Source: Rhizohabitans arisaemae
GTDB taxonomy: Bacteria; Actinomycetota; Actinomycetes; Streptosporangiales; Streptosporangiaceae
Direction of reading: 5' to 3'
Assembly: GCF_025996515.1 (NCBI RefSeq)
Contig: NZ_BLRH01000034.1
Span: 992,001 to 1,056,000, forward strand
Length of the DNA: 64,000 bases
Shown here: piece by piece, positions 17,146 to 26,267 of the stretch
Position numbering within the stretch: position 1 is the stretch's first letter
Layout: each line of letters opens with the position of its first letter
Notes under the pieces: generated by a model
What the model was told of the DNA's origin: nothing
Seen by the model: the letters and a program-made list of their open reading frames with translations, nothing else
Databases searched by the model: none
Translations under genes and position numbers: made by a program

Positions 17146-18486
17146 TCAATGTACCGATCTGCCGGACGCGGACGACCCGTCCACCGGACCGGCCCTTTCC
17201 GGCTGAGAACGGTCCGCCGAGCGGTACACCAGGCGGCGCAACACCGTCTCGGCGGGCCCCCGGCGCCCGGCGCGTTCCAGGGCGTAGGCGGCGGCGACCG
17301 TCACCAGCCAGACCCCCACCGCGAACAGCGCCATCGAGGCGCTGGTGAGCTTCCCGCCGAGTCCGAACCCCCAGGCGGCCAGGACCGGGGAGAAGATCAG
17401 CGAGTGGGCCAGGTAGCTGGACAGGGAGCGTTTTCCCACCGCGGCCACGGCGACGACCGGGCGGCTGCGCCGTACCCGCTCCGACATGCGGTGGGCGATC
17501 AGGGTGATCAAGGCGACGTACCCCAGCCCGCCGGCGACGCCCGTCGTGGCCTGGATCGCGGCGAACGGCCCGTCGAGCGCCACCGCGCCCGCCGGGACGT
17601 CAAGCACCCCGATGTGCGCGAGGGCCTGGGGCAGGCCGCCGAGCCAGCCGACGGCGATGCCGAGCACGGCGGTCCGGCGGAGCAGCGGCAGATGGCTGCC
17701 CGGCTCCTCCAGGATGCGCCGCCGCGCCGCCCAGAACCCGAGCAGCAGGACGGCCTGGGCCGTGAACGCCGGCAGCGGGCTCACGATGGCCACAAAGACC
17801 CAGGTGGCCATCCGCGTGCCCGCGGCGGTGAGCGCGTTCTCCTCCCCGGACGCGTACGCCACCCGGCCCGTGTCCCCGGCCGCGGTTCCCACCTCCGCCA
17901 CGTTTCCGCCCGCCAGCTCCAGGATCGAGGGAAGGCCGCTCAGAACCTGAAGGGTCAGGACGGCCCCGGCCGCGATCAGCAGGACGCGGTTGCCCCGTCG
18001 CAGGAACAGCCAGCCGAAGATCAGGCTCAGCAGGCCGTAGAAACCGATGATGTCGCCGGCCATGAGCAGCGCCGCGTGCGCGAATCCGACGACGATCAGC
18101 CACAGGCTCCGCCTGCGCAGCAGGGCGACGGCGCCCTTCTCCGAGGTCCCCGCCTCGGTCTGCCGCCGGTACAGCTGCATCATCCCGTAGCCGAACAGGA
18201 AGGCGAAGAGCGGATAAATCCGCAGATCGAGCACGACGATCATCAAGAACTGCACGACGCGGTCCGCCGTGGACCCGTCGACGGCATGCCATCCGGAGGG
18301 GCCCAGCTTGGCCGCCCACAGGTGGAAACCGGTGTTGGACAGGACGATGAGGAGCAGCATGAGGCCGCGGGCGAGGTCGGGGGCGAGGGACCGCTCAGCG
18401 GGGAGCACCCCGCCGCGGGCCACCCGCCGCCGCGACGTGCGGCCGGCCACGGGATCGGCCTCCGCCTGCCGAATGGGTTCAGACAT
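17146..18486 (-). CDS. DUF418-family membrane protein (YeiB-like)
   Basis: A 446-residue polytopic protein with about ten hydrophobic segments. The segments RIYPLFAFLFGYGMMQLYRR, GDIIGFYGLLSLIFGW and the C-terminal GKRSLSSYLAHSLIF are the signatures of the YeiB/DUF418 family, which resembles membrane acyltransferases. Substrate and role are unknown. ATG 18486 (MSEPIRQAE) is taken; an upstream in-frame ATG would add eight residues. The stop lies 35 bases before the SDR gene on the same strand. Confidence 0.85.
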   Translation of the reverse strand: MSEPIRQAEADPVAGRTSRRRVARGGVLPAERSLAPDLARGLMLLLIVLSNTGFHLWAAKLGPSGWHAVDGSTADRVVQFLMIVVLDLRIYPLFAFLFGYGMMQLYRRQTEAGTSEKGAVALLRRRSLWLIVVGFAHAALLMAGDIIGFYGLLSLIFGWLFLRRGNRVLLIAAGAVLTLQVLSGLPSILELAGGNVAEVGTAAGDTGRVAYASGEENALTAAGTRMATWVFVAIVSPLPAFTAQAVLLLGFWAARRRILEEPGSHLPLLRRTAVLGIAVGWLGGLPQALAHIGVLDVPAGAVALDGPFAAIQATTGVAGGLGYVALITLIAHRMSERVRRSRPVVAVAAVGKRSLSSYLAHSLIFSPVLAAWGFGLGGKLTSASMALFAVGVWLVTVAAAYALERAGRRGPAETVLRRLVYRSADRSQPERAGPVDGSSASGRSVH

Positions 18487-18925
18487 GACCGGAAAGCTAA
18501 GGATGACCATGGTCGGCGAACCATCGGCCGCCGGTATCGCGACCGGGTGACCGAAGTCGCCGCGGGCGACGACTTCGGTCGCTCGCCCTGGTCGGCACCC
18601 ATGTCCGGTACGGCGACAAGCGGGCCCGGGGCGCCGACGCCTTTCCCCGCCGCGGGGAGGGTTCCCGGCGAATCCGATCCCGCCTTCCGGCACGCGTCCG
18701 ACGGACGGATCGGATCCCCGGAGCTCAGGGTTCCGCCCGGCGACGCGCCGACCCGTCCGTGCCCGGTACGACGCGGCGCGGGCGACGCCCACCAGGCCCG
18801 GTCGAGGCCGGGCCCGTCCCGGGGACCTGGATCACCGCTCTCCGGCGGGCACCTGTGGTTTTCCGCAGGGCGATCGGATGGATCACCGCATTACCCCAGG
18901 TAGGCGGCGTTTCTAGGGTTTTCAC
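18487..18925. other. Divergent intergenic region with an 11-bp hairpin
   Basis: No gene is convincing here. It contains a perfect inverted repeat, GACCGAAGTCG (18549-18559) and CGACTTCGGTC (18570-18580) with a 10-base loop, 63 bases upstream of the DUF418 gene. A second repeat CCGATCC/GGATCGG lies near 18676 and 18709. The region must hold the divergent promoters of the DUF418 and DedA genes. Confidence 0.6.
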
Positions 18926-19564
18926 ATGACAGAGGACTTGGGTGCCGTCGCGGAGTGGGCGGTCGGATTGATGGAGACGCTGGGGGCGCCGGGGGCCGGG
19001 CTGGCGATCGCGCTGGAGAACCTGTTTCCGCCGCTGCCGAGCGAGGTGATCCTCCCGCTCGCGGGGTTCGGTGCGAGCCGGGGCACGTTCAGCCTGGTGG
19101 AGGCGCTCGTCTGGACCACCCTGGGCTCCGTGGTCGGGGCGCTGGCGCTGTACGCGGTCGGCGCGCTGCTGGGCCGGGAACGGGTGATCGCCATTGCGGC
19201 GCGGCTCCCCCTGGTCAAGGTGGGCGACATCGTCAAGACCGAGGCGTGGTTCGCCCGGCACGGCGGGAAAACCGTATTCTTTGGGCGAATGATTCCGATA
19301 TTTCGGAGCTTGATCTCGATACCGGCCGGGGTCGAACGGATGCCGCTTGGCCGGTTCACCCTCCTGACGACCGCGGGAAGCGCGATCTGGAACACCGCGT
19401 TCGTGATGGCGGGCTATCTGCTGGGTGAGAACTGGGGAGTGGTGGAGACCTACGCGGGAGTCGGGTCGAAGGTGGTGCTCGGCCTGGTCGCGCTCGCCCT
19501 CCTCGTCTTCGCCGGGGTGCGGCTGGCCGAACTCCGCCGCAAAGGCCGTCATGTCGCTCGCTAG
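18926..19564 (+). CDS. DedA-family membrane protein
   Basis: A 212-residue integral membrane protein with the DedA (SNARE-associated, VTT) signatures: ENLFPPLPSEVILPLAGF in the first re-entrant region, the charged GGKTVFFGRMIPIFRSLISIPAG block in the middle, and GSAIWNTAFVMAGYLLG. DedA proteins act in phospholipid (undecaprenyl phosphate or PE) translocation and membrane homeostasis. The 3' end overlaps the histidine kinase gene by 14 bases, so it may belong to that operon. Confidence 0.9.
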   Translation: MTEDLGAVAEWAVGLMETLGAPGAGLAIALENLFPPLPSEVILPLAGFGASRGTFSLVEALVWTTLGSVVGALALYAVGALLGRERVIAIAARLPLVKVGDIVKTEAWFARHGGKTVFFGRMIPIFRSLISIPAGVERMPLGRFTLLTTAGSAIWNTAFVMAGYLLGENWGVVETYAGVGSKVVLGLVALALLVFAGVRLAELRRKGRHVAR

Positions 19565-20660
19565 GAAGCTGCTCGCGCTCGTCCTGGGCACCCTGGCGAC
19601 CCCCCTGGAACTGCTCTGGGTGCTCCTGACGGCGGGCCCGCTCGCCGTACCCGCCTGGCGGGGGCCGATCACGGCCGCGTCGGCCGAGCTGGTCCGGTGG
19701 CACGCCCCCCGGCTCGCCCTCCTGGACGTCCGGCCCGGGCCGATCACCGGAGCCCAGGCCCACCTCTACCTCACCGCCCGCTGCGCGGTGGGCGTCCTCA
19801 GCATCCTGGTGCTGAGCCTGCTGCTGTACGGACTGGGGTCGGTGTACTGGCTGTTCGGCGGCTGGGCGATCGGGGAACGGCCGGACAACATCGAGCCGCA
19901 CCCGTGGAACCTCGCGTACATCCTCCTCGGCGGGGGTGTCCTGTTCTTCCTGAACCTGTCCGGCATCGCAGCCCTCATCGTGCTCGAACGGCACCTGGCG
20001 CTGCGCCTGCTCACCCCGGACCCGGCCGAGGCGCTGCGACGGCGCATCGCCGAACTCGCCGAGAGCCGGGCCGGGATCGTGACCGCCGTCGACGCCGAAC
20101 GGCGCAGGATCGAACGCGACCTGCACGACGGGCTCCAGCAGCGCCTGGTCGCGCTCGCCATGCTGATCGGCCGGACCCGCCGGGGCCGATCGCCCGAGCA
20201 GCTCGACGCGCTGCTCGCCCAGGCCCACGACGAGGCCCGGCAGGCGGTGGCCGACCTGCGGGAGGTGGCCTGGCGGGTGTACCCGACCGGCCTGGACACC
20301 CTCGGCCTGGCCGAGACCCTGGCCACCCTCGCCGAACGCTCCGCCGTCCCGGTGCGGATCCGCTGCGAGGTGGCCGGCCACACGGTCGGGGCCGTGGAGA
20401 CGGCCGCGTACTTCGTCGTGTGCGAGGCGGTGACCAACGCCGCCAAGCACGCCGAAGCCACCCGGATCACCGTGGACGTCGTCCGGAACGGGGACACCCT
20501 GGTGGTGGAGGTGACCGACGACGGGCGCGGGGGCGCCGACCCCTCCGGGGGCGGGCTCTCCGGGCTCGCCCGCCGGGCCGCCGCGCTGGACGGCCGGCTC
20601 CTCGTCGGCAGCCCGCAGGGCGGGCCGACCGTGATCAGAGCGGAGTTGCCGTGCGCGTGA
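19551..20660 (+). CDS. NarL-type sensor histidine kinase
   Basis: A 369-residue kinase. The N-terminal 160 residues contain about four membrane segments with a DUF-type sensor part (PAWRGPITAASAELVRWH). The HisKA_3 dimerisation box RRRIERDLHDGLQQRLVAL carries the phosphoacceptor His near residue 190, and the ATPase domain has the N-box VVCEAVTNAAKHAEA and G-box DDGRGGADPSGGGLSGL. It pairs with the LuxR-type regulator that overlaps its 3' end. The stimulus is unknown; overlap with the DedA gene hints at an envelope signal. Confidence 0.9.
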   Translation: MSLARKLLALVLGTLATPLELLWVLLTAGPLAVPAWRGPITAASAELVRWHAPRLALLDVRPGPITGAQAHLYLTARCAVGVLSILVLSLLLYGLGSVYWLFGGWAIGERPDNIEPHPWNLAYILLGGGVLFFLNLSGIAALIVLERHLALRLLTPDPAEALRRRIAELAESRAGIVTAVDAERRRIERDLHDGLQQRLVALAMLIGRTRRGRSPEQLDALLAQAHDEARQAVADLREVAWRVYPTGLDTLGLAETLATLAERSAVPVRIRCEVAGHTVGAVETAAYFVVCEAVTNAAKHAEATRITVDVVRNGDTLVVEVTDDGRGGADPSGGGLSGLARRAAALDGRLLVGSPQGGPTVIRAELPCA

Positions 20661-21295
20661 TCCTCGCCGAGGACTCGACCCTGCTGCGGGAGGGCCTGGT
20701 CCGCCTGCTCGCCGAGGAGGGCCACCAGGTGGCGGCCGCGGTCGGCGACGGCGAGTCGCTGCTGACCGCGGTCGCCGAGCACGGCGCCGACGTGGTCGTG
20801 GCGGACGTGCGCATGCCGCCGACCCACACCGACGAGGGGATCCGCGCGGCGCTGCGCATCCGGGCCGATTACCCGGGGATCGGGGTGCTCGTGCTCTCCC
20901 AGTACGTGGAGCACCGGTACGCGGCCGAGTTGATGCACGGCGGCCTGGACGGGGTCGGCTACCTGCTCAAGGACCGGGTGGCCCAGGTGGGCGACTTCCT
21001 GGACGCCCTGGAGCGGGTCGCGGCGGGCGGCACGGCCTTCGACCCGGAGGTGGTGCGCCGGCTGCTGGCCCGGAGCACCCGCGCCGACCCGCTGGCCTCC
21101 CTGACCCCGCGGGTGCGCCAGGTGCTCGAACTCATGGCCGAGGGGCTGACGAACGCCTCCATCGCGCAGCGCCTGCACGTCTCGCAAAGCGCGGTGGAGA
21201 AGCACATCAACGCGATGTTCGACAAGCTCGCGATCTCCCACACCACCGGCTACAGCAGGCGGGTCCTGGCGGTCCTGCGCTTCCTGGGCTCATAG
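20651..21295 (+). CDS. LuxR/NarL-type response regulator
   Basis: A 214-residue regulator. The receiver domain has the acidic pair in ILAEDS, the phosphorylated Asp in VVVADVRMPP, and the conserved Lys in GYLLKDRV. The C-terminal LuxR HTH spans LTPRVRQVLELMAEGLTNASIAQRLHVSQSAVEKHINAMF. GTG 20651 overlaps the kinase gene by ten bases, showing translational coupling. It likely controls its own operon or membrane-stress genes; targets are not visible. Confidence 0.9.
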   Translation: MRVILAEDSTLLREGLVRLLAEEGHQVAAAVGDGESLLTAVAEHGADVVVADVRMPPTHTDEGIRAALRIRADYPGIGVLVLSQYVEHRYAAELMHGGLDGVGYLLKDRVAQVGDFLDALERVAAGGTAFDPEVVRRLLARSTRADPLASLTPRVRQVLELMAEGLTNASIAQRLHVSQSAVEKHINAMFDKLAISHTTGYSRRVLAVLRFLGS

Positions 21296-21922
21296 CCCCG
21301 GCGCGCGCAGGTACATCGCCTCCCCGGGGGTGGTCGTCGCGCCCCCGCCGGTCCGGGTGGCCACCCAGTCGGCGAAACCGGCCAGTTCCGGCTCCCGCAC
21401 GGCGACCTCCACGCGCACCCGCGCGCCGTACTCCACGCTCAGGACCCGGTACGGCGACGCGCGCAGGTCGTTCTCCAGACGTCCGGCCCGGTCGTGGTCC
21501 ACGGTCACCTCGACGACCCGGGCGGGGACCATCTCCACGAGTTCCGCCCGGTCCAGCGTCGCGCCGACGGTTCCGCCGTACGCCCGGATCAGCCCGCCCG
21601 CGCCGAGTTTCACCCCGCCGAAGTACCGGGTGACCACCGCCGCCACATCGCCGAGCCCCCGCCGGACCAGCATCTCCAGCATCGGGATCCCGGCGGTGCC
21701 GCCCGGTTCGCCGTCGTCGTCGGCGCGCCTGGTCCGCCCGTCGCCGAGCACGTAGGCCGAGCAGTTGTGGGTGGCGTCGCCGTACCGCCGCGCGATCCCG
21801 TCGACGAACGCCCGCGCGTCCGCCTCCGAGGCGACCGGCGCCACCGTGCACAGGAACCGGGACCGCTTGACTTCGACCTCGTGTTCGACACGGCTTGCCA
21901 GGGTGAAGTAGGGAGCGGCCAC
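21290..21922 (-). CDS. YigZ/IMPACT-family protein
   Basis: A 210-residue protein of the UPF0029/IMPACT family. N-terminal domain signature: EVKRSRFLCTVAPV, YGDATHNCSAYVLG, DDGEPGGTAGIPMLEML and VTRYFGGVKLGAGGLIRAYGG; a ferredoxin-like C-terminal domain follows. Bacterial YigZ is linked to translation-related regulation, but the molecular role is unclear. Its 3' end overlaps the convergent response regulator gene by six bases. Confidence 0.9.
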   Translation of the reverse strand: MAAPYFTLASRVEHEVEVKRSRFLCTVAPVASEADARAFVDGIARRYGDATHNCSAYVLGDGRTRRADDDGEPGGTAGIPMLEMLVRRGLGDVAAVVTRYFGGVKLGAGGLIRAYGGTVGATLDRAELVEMVPARVVEVTVDHDRAGRLENDLRASPYRVLSVEYGARVRVEVAVREPELAGFADWVATRTGGGATTTPGEAMYLRAPGL

Positions 21923-22201
21923 CGGATCAGGCTATCGGCACCCGGCGGGCCGGAAACGCGGCAGGTCCAGGTGTATCGCCGTCCTTCCCGAAGCCGGTAC
22001 GGACATCGCCGGACCAGTTCCCGCAGGCGAACGCGCCGCCTTCGGCCGTACCCGCGCCCATCGATCCCGGTTACGGGATCACGGGGGAACACCACCGCCA
22101 CGCCGGGACCGCCCGCCTTCGACCCCGGCGAGCGGGCCACCGCAGGCCGTACCGGATCCGGGGGGGCGACGGCCCCGCACAGCGGAGGATGATCGGCTAC
22201 G

Positions 22202-23194
22202 GTGGTGATCGTGAGTTTCGTCCCCGCGGTGCCGGAGCGGCTGCCGGAGGCGCACGGCGCCGACCCGTACCGGGTCTATCTGGACTCGCTGGCGAACGGG
22301 GAGTCCCGGCGGACGATGCGGGGATGCCTGGACCGGATCGCGCGGCTGCTCACCGGGGACCCGGCCGCGACCGGGTCGGGCCAGCCCTGGCATCTGCTCC
22401 GGTACGAGCACACCACCAGGATCCGGACCCTGCTGCTGGAGCAGTCCCCGGCGCCGTCGCCGTCGCACGTCAACAAGCATCTGGTCGCGTTGCGCCGGGT
22501 GCTGCGGGAGGCGTGGCGGCTCGGCCTGATGACCGCCGAGGAGCACGCGCGGGCCTGTGACCTGCCGATCGTCGTCCACACCCGGCTGCCCGCCGGGCGG
22601 CACGTCCCGGCCGAGGGGATGGGGGCGGCGCTGGCCGGGTGCGACGCCGACGACTCCCTCGCGGGCCGGCGAGACGCGGCCGTGCTCGCGGTGCTGTACT
22701 CCACGGGGTGCCGTCGCGCCGAGCTCGCCGGCCTGGCGCTCGCGGACTACGACCGGCGGGAGCGGTCGCTGACGGTGCTGGGCAAGGGCGACAAGCAGCG
22801 GATGGTCTATCTGACGGCGGAGGCGACGGCCCGCCTCGACGCCTGGTTGCTGGTGCGGGGCGAGACGCCGGGGTCGCTGTTCTCGCCGATCAGCCGGGGC
22901 GGCCGGATCCGGGCCCGCGACGGACGGCCCGTCCCGATGACGGGTCAGGCCGTCGCCGACATCGTGACCCGCCGGTTGGCCGGGGCCGGGGCCGCGCCCC
23001 GTACCCCGCACGATTTCCGGCGGACGTTCATCGGTGAACTGCTGGACGCCGGGGTCGACTTGGCGACGACCCAGGCTCTGGTCGGGCACGCGTCCCCGAC
23101 CACGACGGCGCGGTACGACCGCCGGCCCGAGCGCCGCAGGCGGGAGGCGGTGGACCGGTTGCGCATCCCCGATGCCCGCCCGCTGACCGGCTGA
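22202..23194 (+). CDS. Tyrosine recombinase (XerC/D-like integrase)
   Basis: A 330-residue site-specific recombinase. The N-terminal SAM-like core-binding domain covers about residues 15-115. The catalytic domain has the full set: Arg in TGCRRAELAGL, Lys in LGKGDKQRM, HxxR in PHDFRRTF, His in LVGHASPTTTARYDRR and the Tyr nucleophile in the same block. GTG 22202 is the earliest start; GTG 22211 is an alternative. No phage or integron genes and no repeats suggesting att sites are next to it, so it may be a stand-alone resident recombinase rather than part of an element. Confidence 0.85.
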   Translation: MVIVSFVPAVPERLPEAHGADPYRVYLDSLANGESRRTMRGCLDRIARLLTGDPAATGSGQPWHLLRYEHTTRIRTLLLEQSPAPSPSHVNKHLVALRRVLREAWRLGLMTAEEHARACDLPIVVHTRLPAGRHVPAEGMGAALAGCDADDSLAGRRDAAVLAVLYSTGCRRAELAGLALADYDRRERSLTVLGKGDKQRMVYLTAEATARLDAWLLVRGETPGSLFSPISRGGRIRARDGRPVPMTGQAVADIVTRRLAGAGAAPRTPHDFRRTFIGELLDAGVDLATTQALVGHASPTTTARYDRRPERRRREAVDRLRIPDARPLTG

Positions 23195-23239
23195 GGCGGG
23201 ATCGGCCCGCCTCAGGCCGTACGGCGCTCGGCGCGTCCA

Positions 23240-23479
23240 CTAGCGCGCGGGGGTCTGGCTCTCCGGGGGATCGGCGAGGATCACATCGGAGAACGCGTCG
23301 AAGACGAGCAGGAGAAGGCCCCCGATCACGGTGACCCCTGCTCCGACGCCGAACATGAGCCAGTTGAAGTCCATGACCAGAGCCAAACCGCAGATCGTAA
23401 AGCCCAGCAGCATCACGATGACCGCCACCCACGATTTGGGGCTTCCGGCGTGACTACCCTGGTTTCCCTGTGCCGACAT
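23240..23479 (-). CDS. Small two-TM membrane protein (HGxxPxxW-type)
   Basis: A 79-residue protein with two membrane segments (about residues 17-36 and 40-62) and the N-terminal motif GNQGSHAGSPKSWVAV. This resembles the actinobacterial HGxxPAAWT small membrane family, with the first residues diverged. The assignment is by resemblance; function unknown. Confidence 0.6.
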   Translation of the reverse strand: MSAQGNQGSHAGSPKSWVAVIVMLLGFTICGLALVMDFNWLMFGVGAGVTVIGGLLLLVFDAFSDVILADPPESQTPAR

Positions 23480-23654
23480 GGGGCGCTCGCTGTCCTATCT
23501 ATTGTTTGCCGTTGCCTTACGAACTTAGCCGACGTAGACCCCGGGCCCATAGTCAGCCCGGCACCCTGACCCCCGATACTGGATGAAAACACCCAAGTGT
23601 CGACGTTGACTCTAAAGAACGCGGCAATTTCCCCAAGCCATCGGGAGAGACCTC

Positions 23655-23837
23655 ATGTTCCACCGCAAGCCTCTGGAGCAGCGGATCGCCGAGCGCCAGG
23701 CGCTCCGCGGGCCGCTCAAGGAGGGCGCGCACTTCGAGCACGGCCCGGCCAAGTTCATCTTCATCTTCATCATGGCCTTCGTGATCGTCGGCCATCTCGC
23801 CGGTCTGCTCCTGCTGATGGCCTTGGGACTCCACTAG
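23655..23837 (+). CDS. Small single-TM protein
   Basis: A 60-residue protein: a charged N-terminal half (MFHRKPLEQRIAERQALRG) followed by one 22-residue hydrophobic helix (residues 36-57) and a C-terminal LH. GGGAGAG at 23643-23648 supports ATG 23655. No family recognised; its compact start-site organisation and clean TM make it a likely real gene. Confidence 0.55.
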   Translation: MFHRKPLEQRIAERQALRGPLKEGAHFEHGPAKFIFIFIMAFVIVGHLAGLLLLMALGLH

Positions 23838-23904
23838 CGTCACGTCCTTCCCGCGACCCACCGCCCAAGGTCGCGGCGCACCGGGGGATCCGGACGGGGT
23901 GGCA

Positions 23905-23921
23905 CCGATCACAGTGATCGG
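23905..23921. repeat. Perfect 8-bp inverted repeat, possible terminator or operator
   Basis: CCGATCAC-A-GTGATCGG. The one-base centre is too small for a stable RNA loop without opening the stem, so a protein-binding site is as likely as a terminator. It lies 68 bases after the small membrane gene. Confidence 0.6.
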
Positions 23922-24033
23922 GGGACCTGAACCCGCCCCGGCTCCCCCGTTTGTTTTTCCCCATAACCCGCAGGCATTGGGGGCTTTTTGTATCCAATGT
24001 CGGCTAAATCACATGATTTTCCATTTTCGCGGT

Positions 24034-24113
24034 ATACCCCCGGGGGTAGCCTCGACTCCGAGGGCCGGTCTGACCACGGGCCCGATCCGTCCCCGATATA
24101 CCCCCACCGGTAT
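24034..24113 (+). promoter_or_regulatory. Two CstR-type operators before the TauE/SafE gene
   Basis: ATACCC-CCGG-GGGTAG (24034-24049) and ATACCC-CCAC-CGGTAT (24098-24113) have the same 6-4-6 layout as the operators at 1529 and 1871. The second overlaps a -10-like TATAGG (24111-24116). This links the exporter to the CstR gene 22 kb away. Confidence 0.8.
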
Positions 24114-24147
24114 AGGGAATCGCCGGAGACGAGGAGCCGACTCCCCC

Positions 24148-24900
24148 TTGATCGTCCTAACCCTGCTCGCCGCCGTCGCCGTCGGCCTGACGCTCGGGCT
24201 GCTGGGCGGCGGCGGCTCCATCCTCACCGTGCCGATCCTGATCTACCTCGCCGAGATCGAACCCCGCCAGGCGATCGCCATGTCCCTGGTCGTCGTCGGA
24301 GCCACCGCGGTCGTCGCCCTCATCCCGCACGCCCGCGGAGGGCGGGTGCACTGGCGGACCGGAGCGCTGTTCGGCACGGCGGGGATGGCCGGGGCGTACG
24401 CCGGGGGCAGGCTCGCCGCCTACCTCTCCCCGGCGCTGCTGCTGGTGCTGTTCGGGGTGATGATGGCGGCCACCGCGATCGCCATGCTGCGCCCGGCCCG
24501 CCCGCGCGACGCCGTACCGCCCGCCTCCCGTCCGATCACGAAGATCCTTTTTGAGGGTACGGCCGTCGGCCTGGTCACCGGACTGGTGGGCGCCGGCGGC
24601 GGTTTCCTGGTGGTCCCCGCCCTCGTCCTCCTCGGCGGGCTGCCCATGCCCGCCGCCGTCGGCACCTCGCTCCTGGTGATCGCGATGAAGTCCGGGGCCG
24701 GGCTGGCCGGATACCTGCACAGCACCTCCCTGGACTGGGGACTGACCCTGGCGGTGACCGCGGCGGCGATCGCCGGCAGCCTCGCCGGGGCCCGCCTCAT
24801 CGGGAAATGTCCCCCCAAGGCCCTGCGTACGGCCTTCGGCTGGTTCACCGTGACCATGGCCGTGTTCGTCCTCGGCACCCAGGCCGCCGCCCTGTTCTGA
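24148..24900 (+). CDS. TauE/SafE-family sulfite/organosulfonate exporter
   Basis: A 250-residue membrane protein with eight hydrophobic segments. It has the two family repeats: GLLGGGGSILTVPIL near the N-terminus and GLVGAGGGFLVVPALVLLGG in the second half. The family exports sulfite, sulfoacetate or related anions. The start is TTG 24148, with GAGGAG 11 bases upstream; there is no better in-frame start after the promoter. In a CstR-controlled setting the cargo is probably sulfite produced by the persulfide dioxygenase. Confidence 0.85.
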   Translation: MIVLTLLAAVAVGLTLGLLGGGGSILTVPILIYLAEIEPRQAIAMSLVVVGATAVVALIPHARGGRVHWRTGALFGTAGMAGAYAGGRLAAYLSPALLLVLFGVMMAATAIAMLRPARPRDAVPPASRPITKILFEGTAVGLVTGLVGAGGGFLVVPALVLLGGLPMPAAVGTSLLVIAMKSGAGLAGYLHSTSLDWGLTLAVTAAAIAGSLAGARLIGKCPPKALRTAFGWFTVTMAVFVLGTQAAALF

Positions 24901-25408
24901 CCCGCGCACCCGGATGAGCCGGGCCGGAACCGGGGTGCTCGCCGGTATGGAGCACGATGGGCCGCCGGAGGCCCGGATGAGCGCCACGTCCAGGTCGCGG
25001 CCGCCCGTCGGGGGATCCGGGTCGGTTCCACGACCATCACGGCGTAGGACTCCAGGCCCTTGGACCCGATCACGGTGAGTACCGTCCCAGGAGGGTCCAG
25101 GTCACCCGCCGCCCCGATCAGCGTGACCGTCTCCGTGGCGGGCGTCGGGCAACCGGAACCCCCATTTTTTCCCGCCAGGCCCGCCCGTACCGAATCGGGA
25201 GCTCCCCTGCGGCGATCCACCGCGCCCACGGCATCGTCTGCCCGACCGCCGGTTTGGGGTTTCTCACCTCCCGGGGCATTGCGTCAACGGCCGACGGACG
25301 GCATGCTCCCCCTCATCCGGGTAGCCCATGCGCGCACCAGAGCCAGTCAGTCGGCATATCGGGCGATACGGCACCCGAATCCGGGACGATCAGCATGGAG
25401 ATATGACC
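24901..25408. other. Intergenic region with a possible degraded coding remnant
   Basis: About 500 bases without a complete gene. The minus strand between about 25010 and 25150 reads as protein-like sequence (VTLIGAAGDLDPPGTVLTVI, then KGLESYAVMVVEP) but has no start and soon becomes low-complexity arginine/proline, so it looks like a decayed gene piece. I do not recognise the family. Confidence 0.35.
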
Positions 25409-25798
25409 ATGGATAGGTCAGATCGCAGGCAATCTCCTGGTTCCCGTACCGTTGACCGCCAGGCCGCCGACCTTATGCTGAACATCGGCGCGTTCATCCT
25501 GGTCATTATGTGGTTCCTGCTGCAGGCGGCGGCCTACGGCCTGCTGCTGTGGTTGGCGGGAAACTGGATCTTCGGAATGCTCCAGTCGATCTGGGAGCTC
25601 ATTCCGCCGCAGTTCCACCAGGCGACTTTGATCGCTCTGGGAACCGTCGCCGGGCTGCTGGTCCTCATCGTCGCCGTCTCGGCCGTTGTGAATCTCTCCT
25701 CCGCTTCCTCCCCGTCAGCCCTCACCCGGACGCCGGACGATCACCCCGGGTCGGACGGCCATACGGCCGGCGACTGGAACGCCGCCGACCTGGGCTGA
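25409..25798 (+). CDS. Two-TM membrane protein of unknown function
   Basis: A 129-residue protein with a basic N-terminus, two hydrophobic segments (about residues 24-50 and 70-95) and a hydrophilic, acidic tail. GGAG at 25397-25400 is eight bases before ATG 25409; another ATG at 25403 is too close to the ribosome site. No family recognised. Confidence 0.6.
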   Translation: MDRSDRRQSPGSRTVDRQAADLMLNIGAFILVIMWFLLQAAAYGLLLWLAGNWIFGMLQSIWELIPPQFHQATLIALGTVAGLLVLIVAVSAVVNLSSASSPSALTRTPDDHPGSDGHTAGDWNAADLG

Positions 25799-25898
25799 GC
25801 GGTGAGAGGTGCCGGGGAGCGTCACCCGAGGCCACCGGGCCGGCCGCACCGAACAGGGCTCGCTCAGAAAGCTCCTCCTGAACCGTGCCGAAGGGGGC

Positions 25899-26267
25899 TC
25901 ACTCGGACTTGAGGCAGATGCAGAACGGGTGGCCGGCCGGGTCGAGGAGCACCCGCCAGCGGTCGGCGCCCGGCTGAAACTCCGGCTTCTTCGCCCCCAG
26001 CGCCAGCAGCGCCGCCTCGGCCTTGTCGTAGTCGTCGACGTAGAAATCCAGGTGATAGCGCTTGGGCTCCGTCTCATTGGGCCAGTTCGGCGGGGTGTAC
26101 CCCTTGACCCGGCCGAAGCCCAGCATCACCGACCCGTTGCTGAGCATCGCGTAGTCGTCCGACTCGTGGGCGACCTCCCAGCCGAGCACCTGCCGGTAAA
26201 AGGCCGCCAGGATGTGGGGGTCGTCGCAGTCCAGGTTGACCATGCCCATGCTCGCGATCGCCGTCAT
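25899..26267 (-). CDS. VOC-family (glyoxalase/bleomycin resistance fold) protein
   Basis: A 122-residue single VOC domain: first beta-alpha-beta repeat MGMVNLDCDDPHILAAFYRQVLGWEV, second repeat RYHLDFYVDDYDKAEAALLALGA, and C-terminal LLDPAGHPFCICL. The His in RYHLDF and a glutamate/aspartate set could bind a metal. AGAGGAAC precedes ATG 26267. Substrate unknown; common as a small-molecule-binding or dioxygenase-like enzyme in actinomycetes. Confidence 0.85.
   Translation of the reverse strand: MTAIASMGMVNLDCDDPHILAAFYRQVLGWEVAHESDDYAMLSNGSVMLGFGRVKGYTPPNWPNETEPKRYHLDFYVDDYDKAEAALLALGAKKPEFQPGADRWRVLLDPAGHPFCICLKSE

Noticed and set aside
22202-23194. Integrase as marker of a prophage or integrative element
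   Set aside because: No phage, conjugation or att-like repeats were found nearby, and flanking genes are ordinary.
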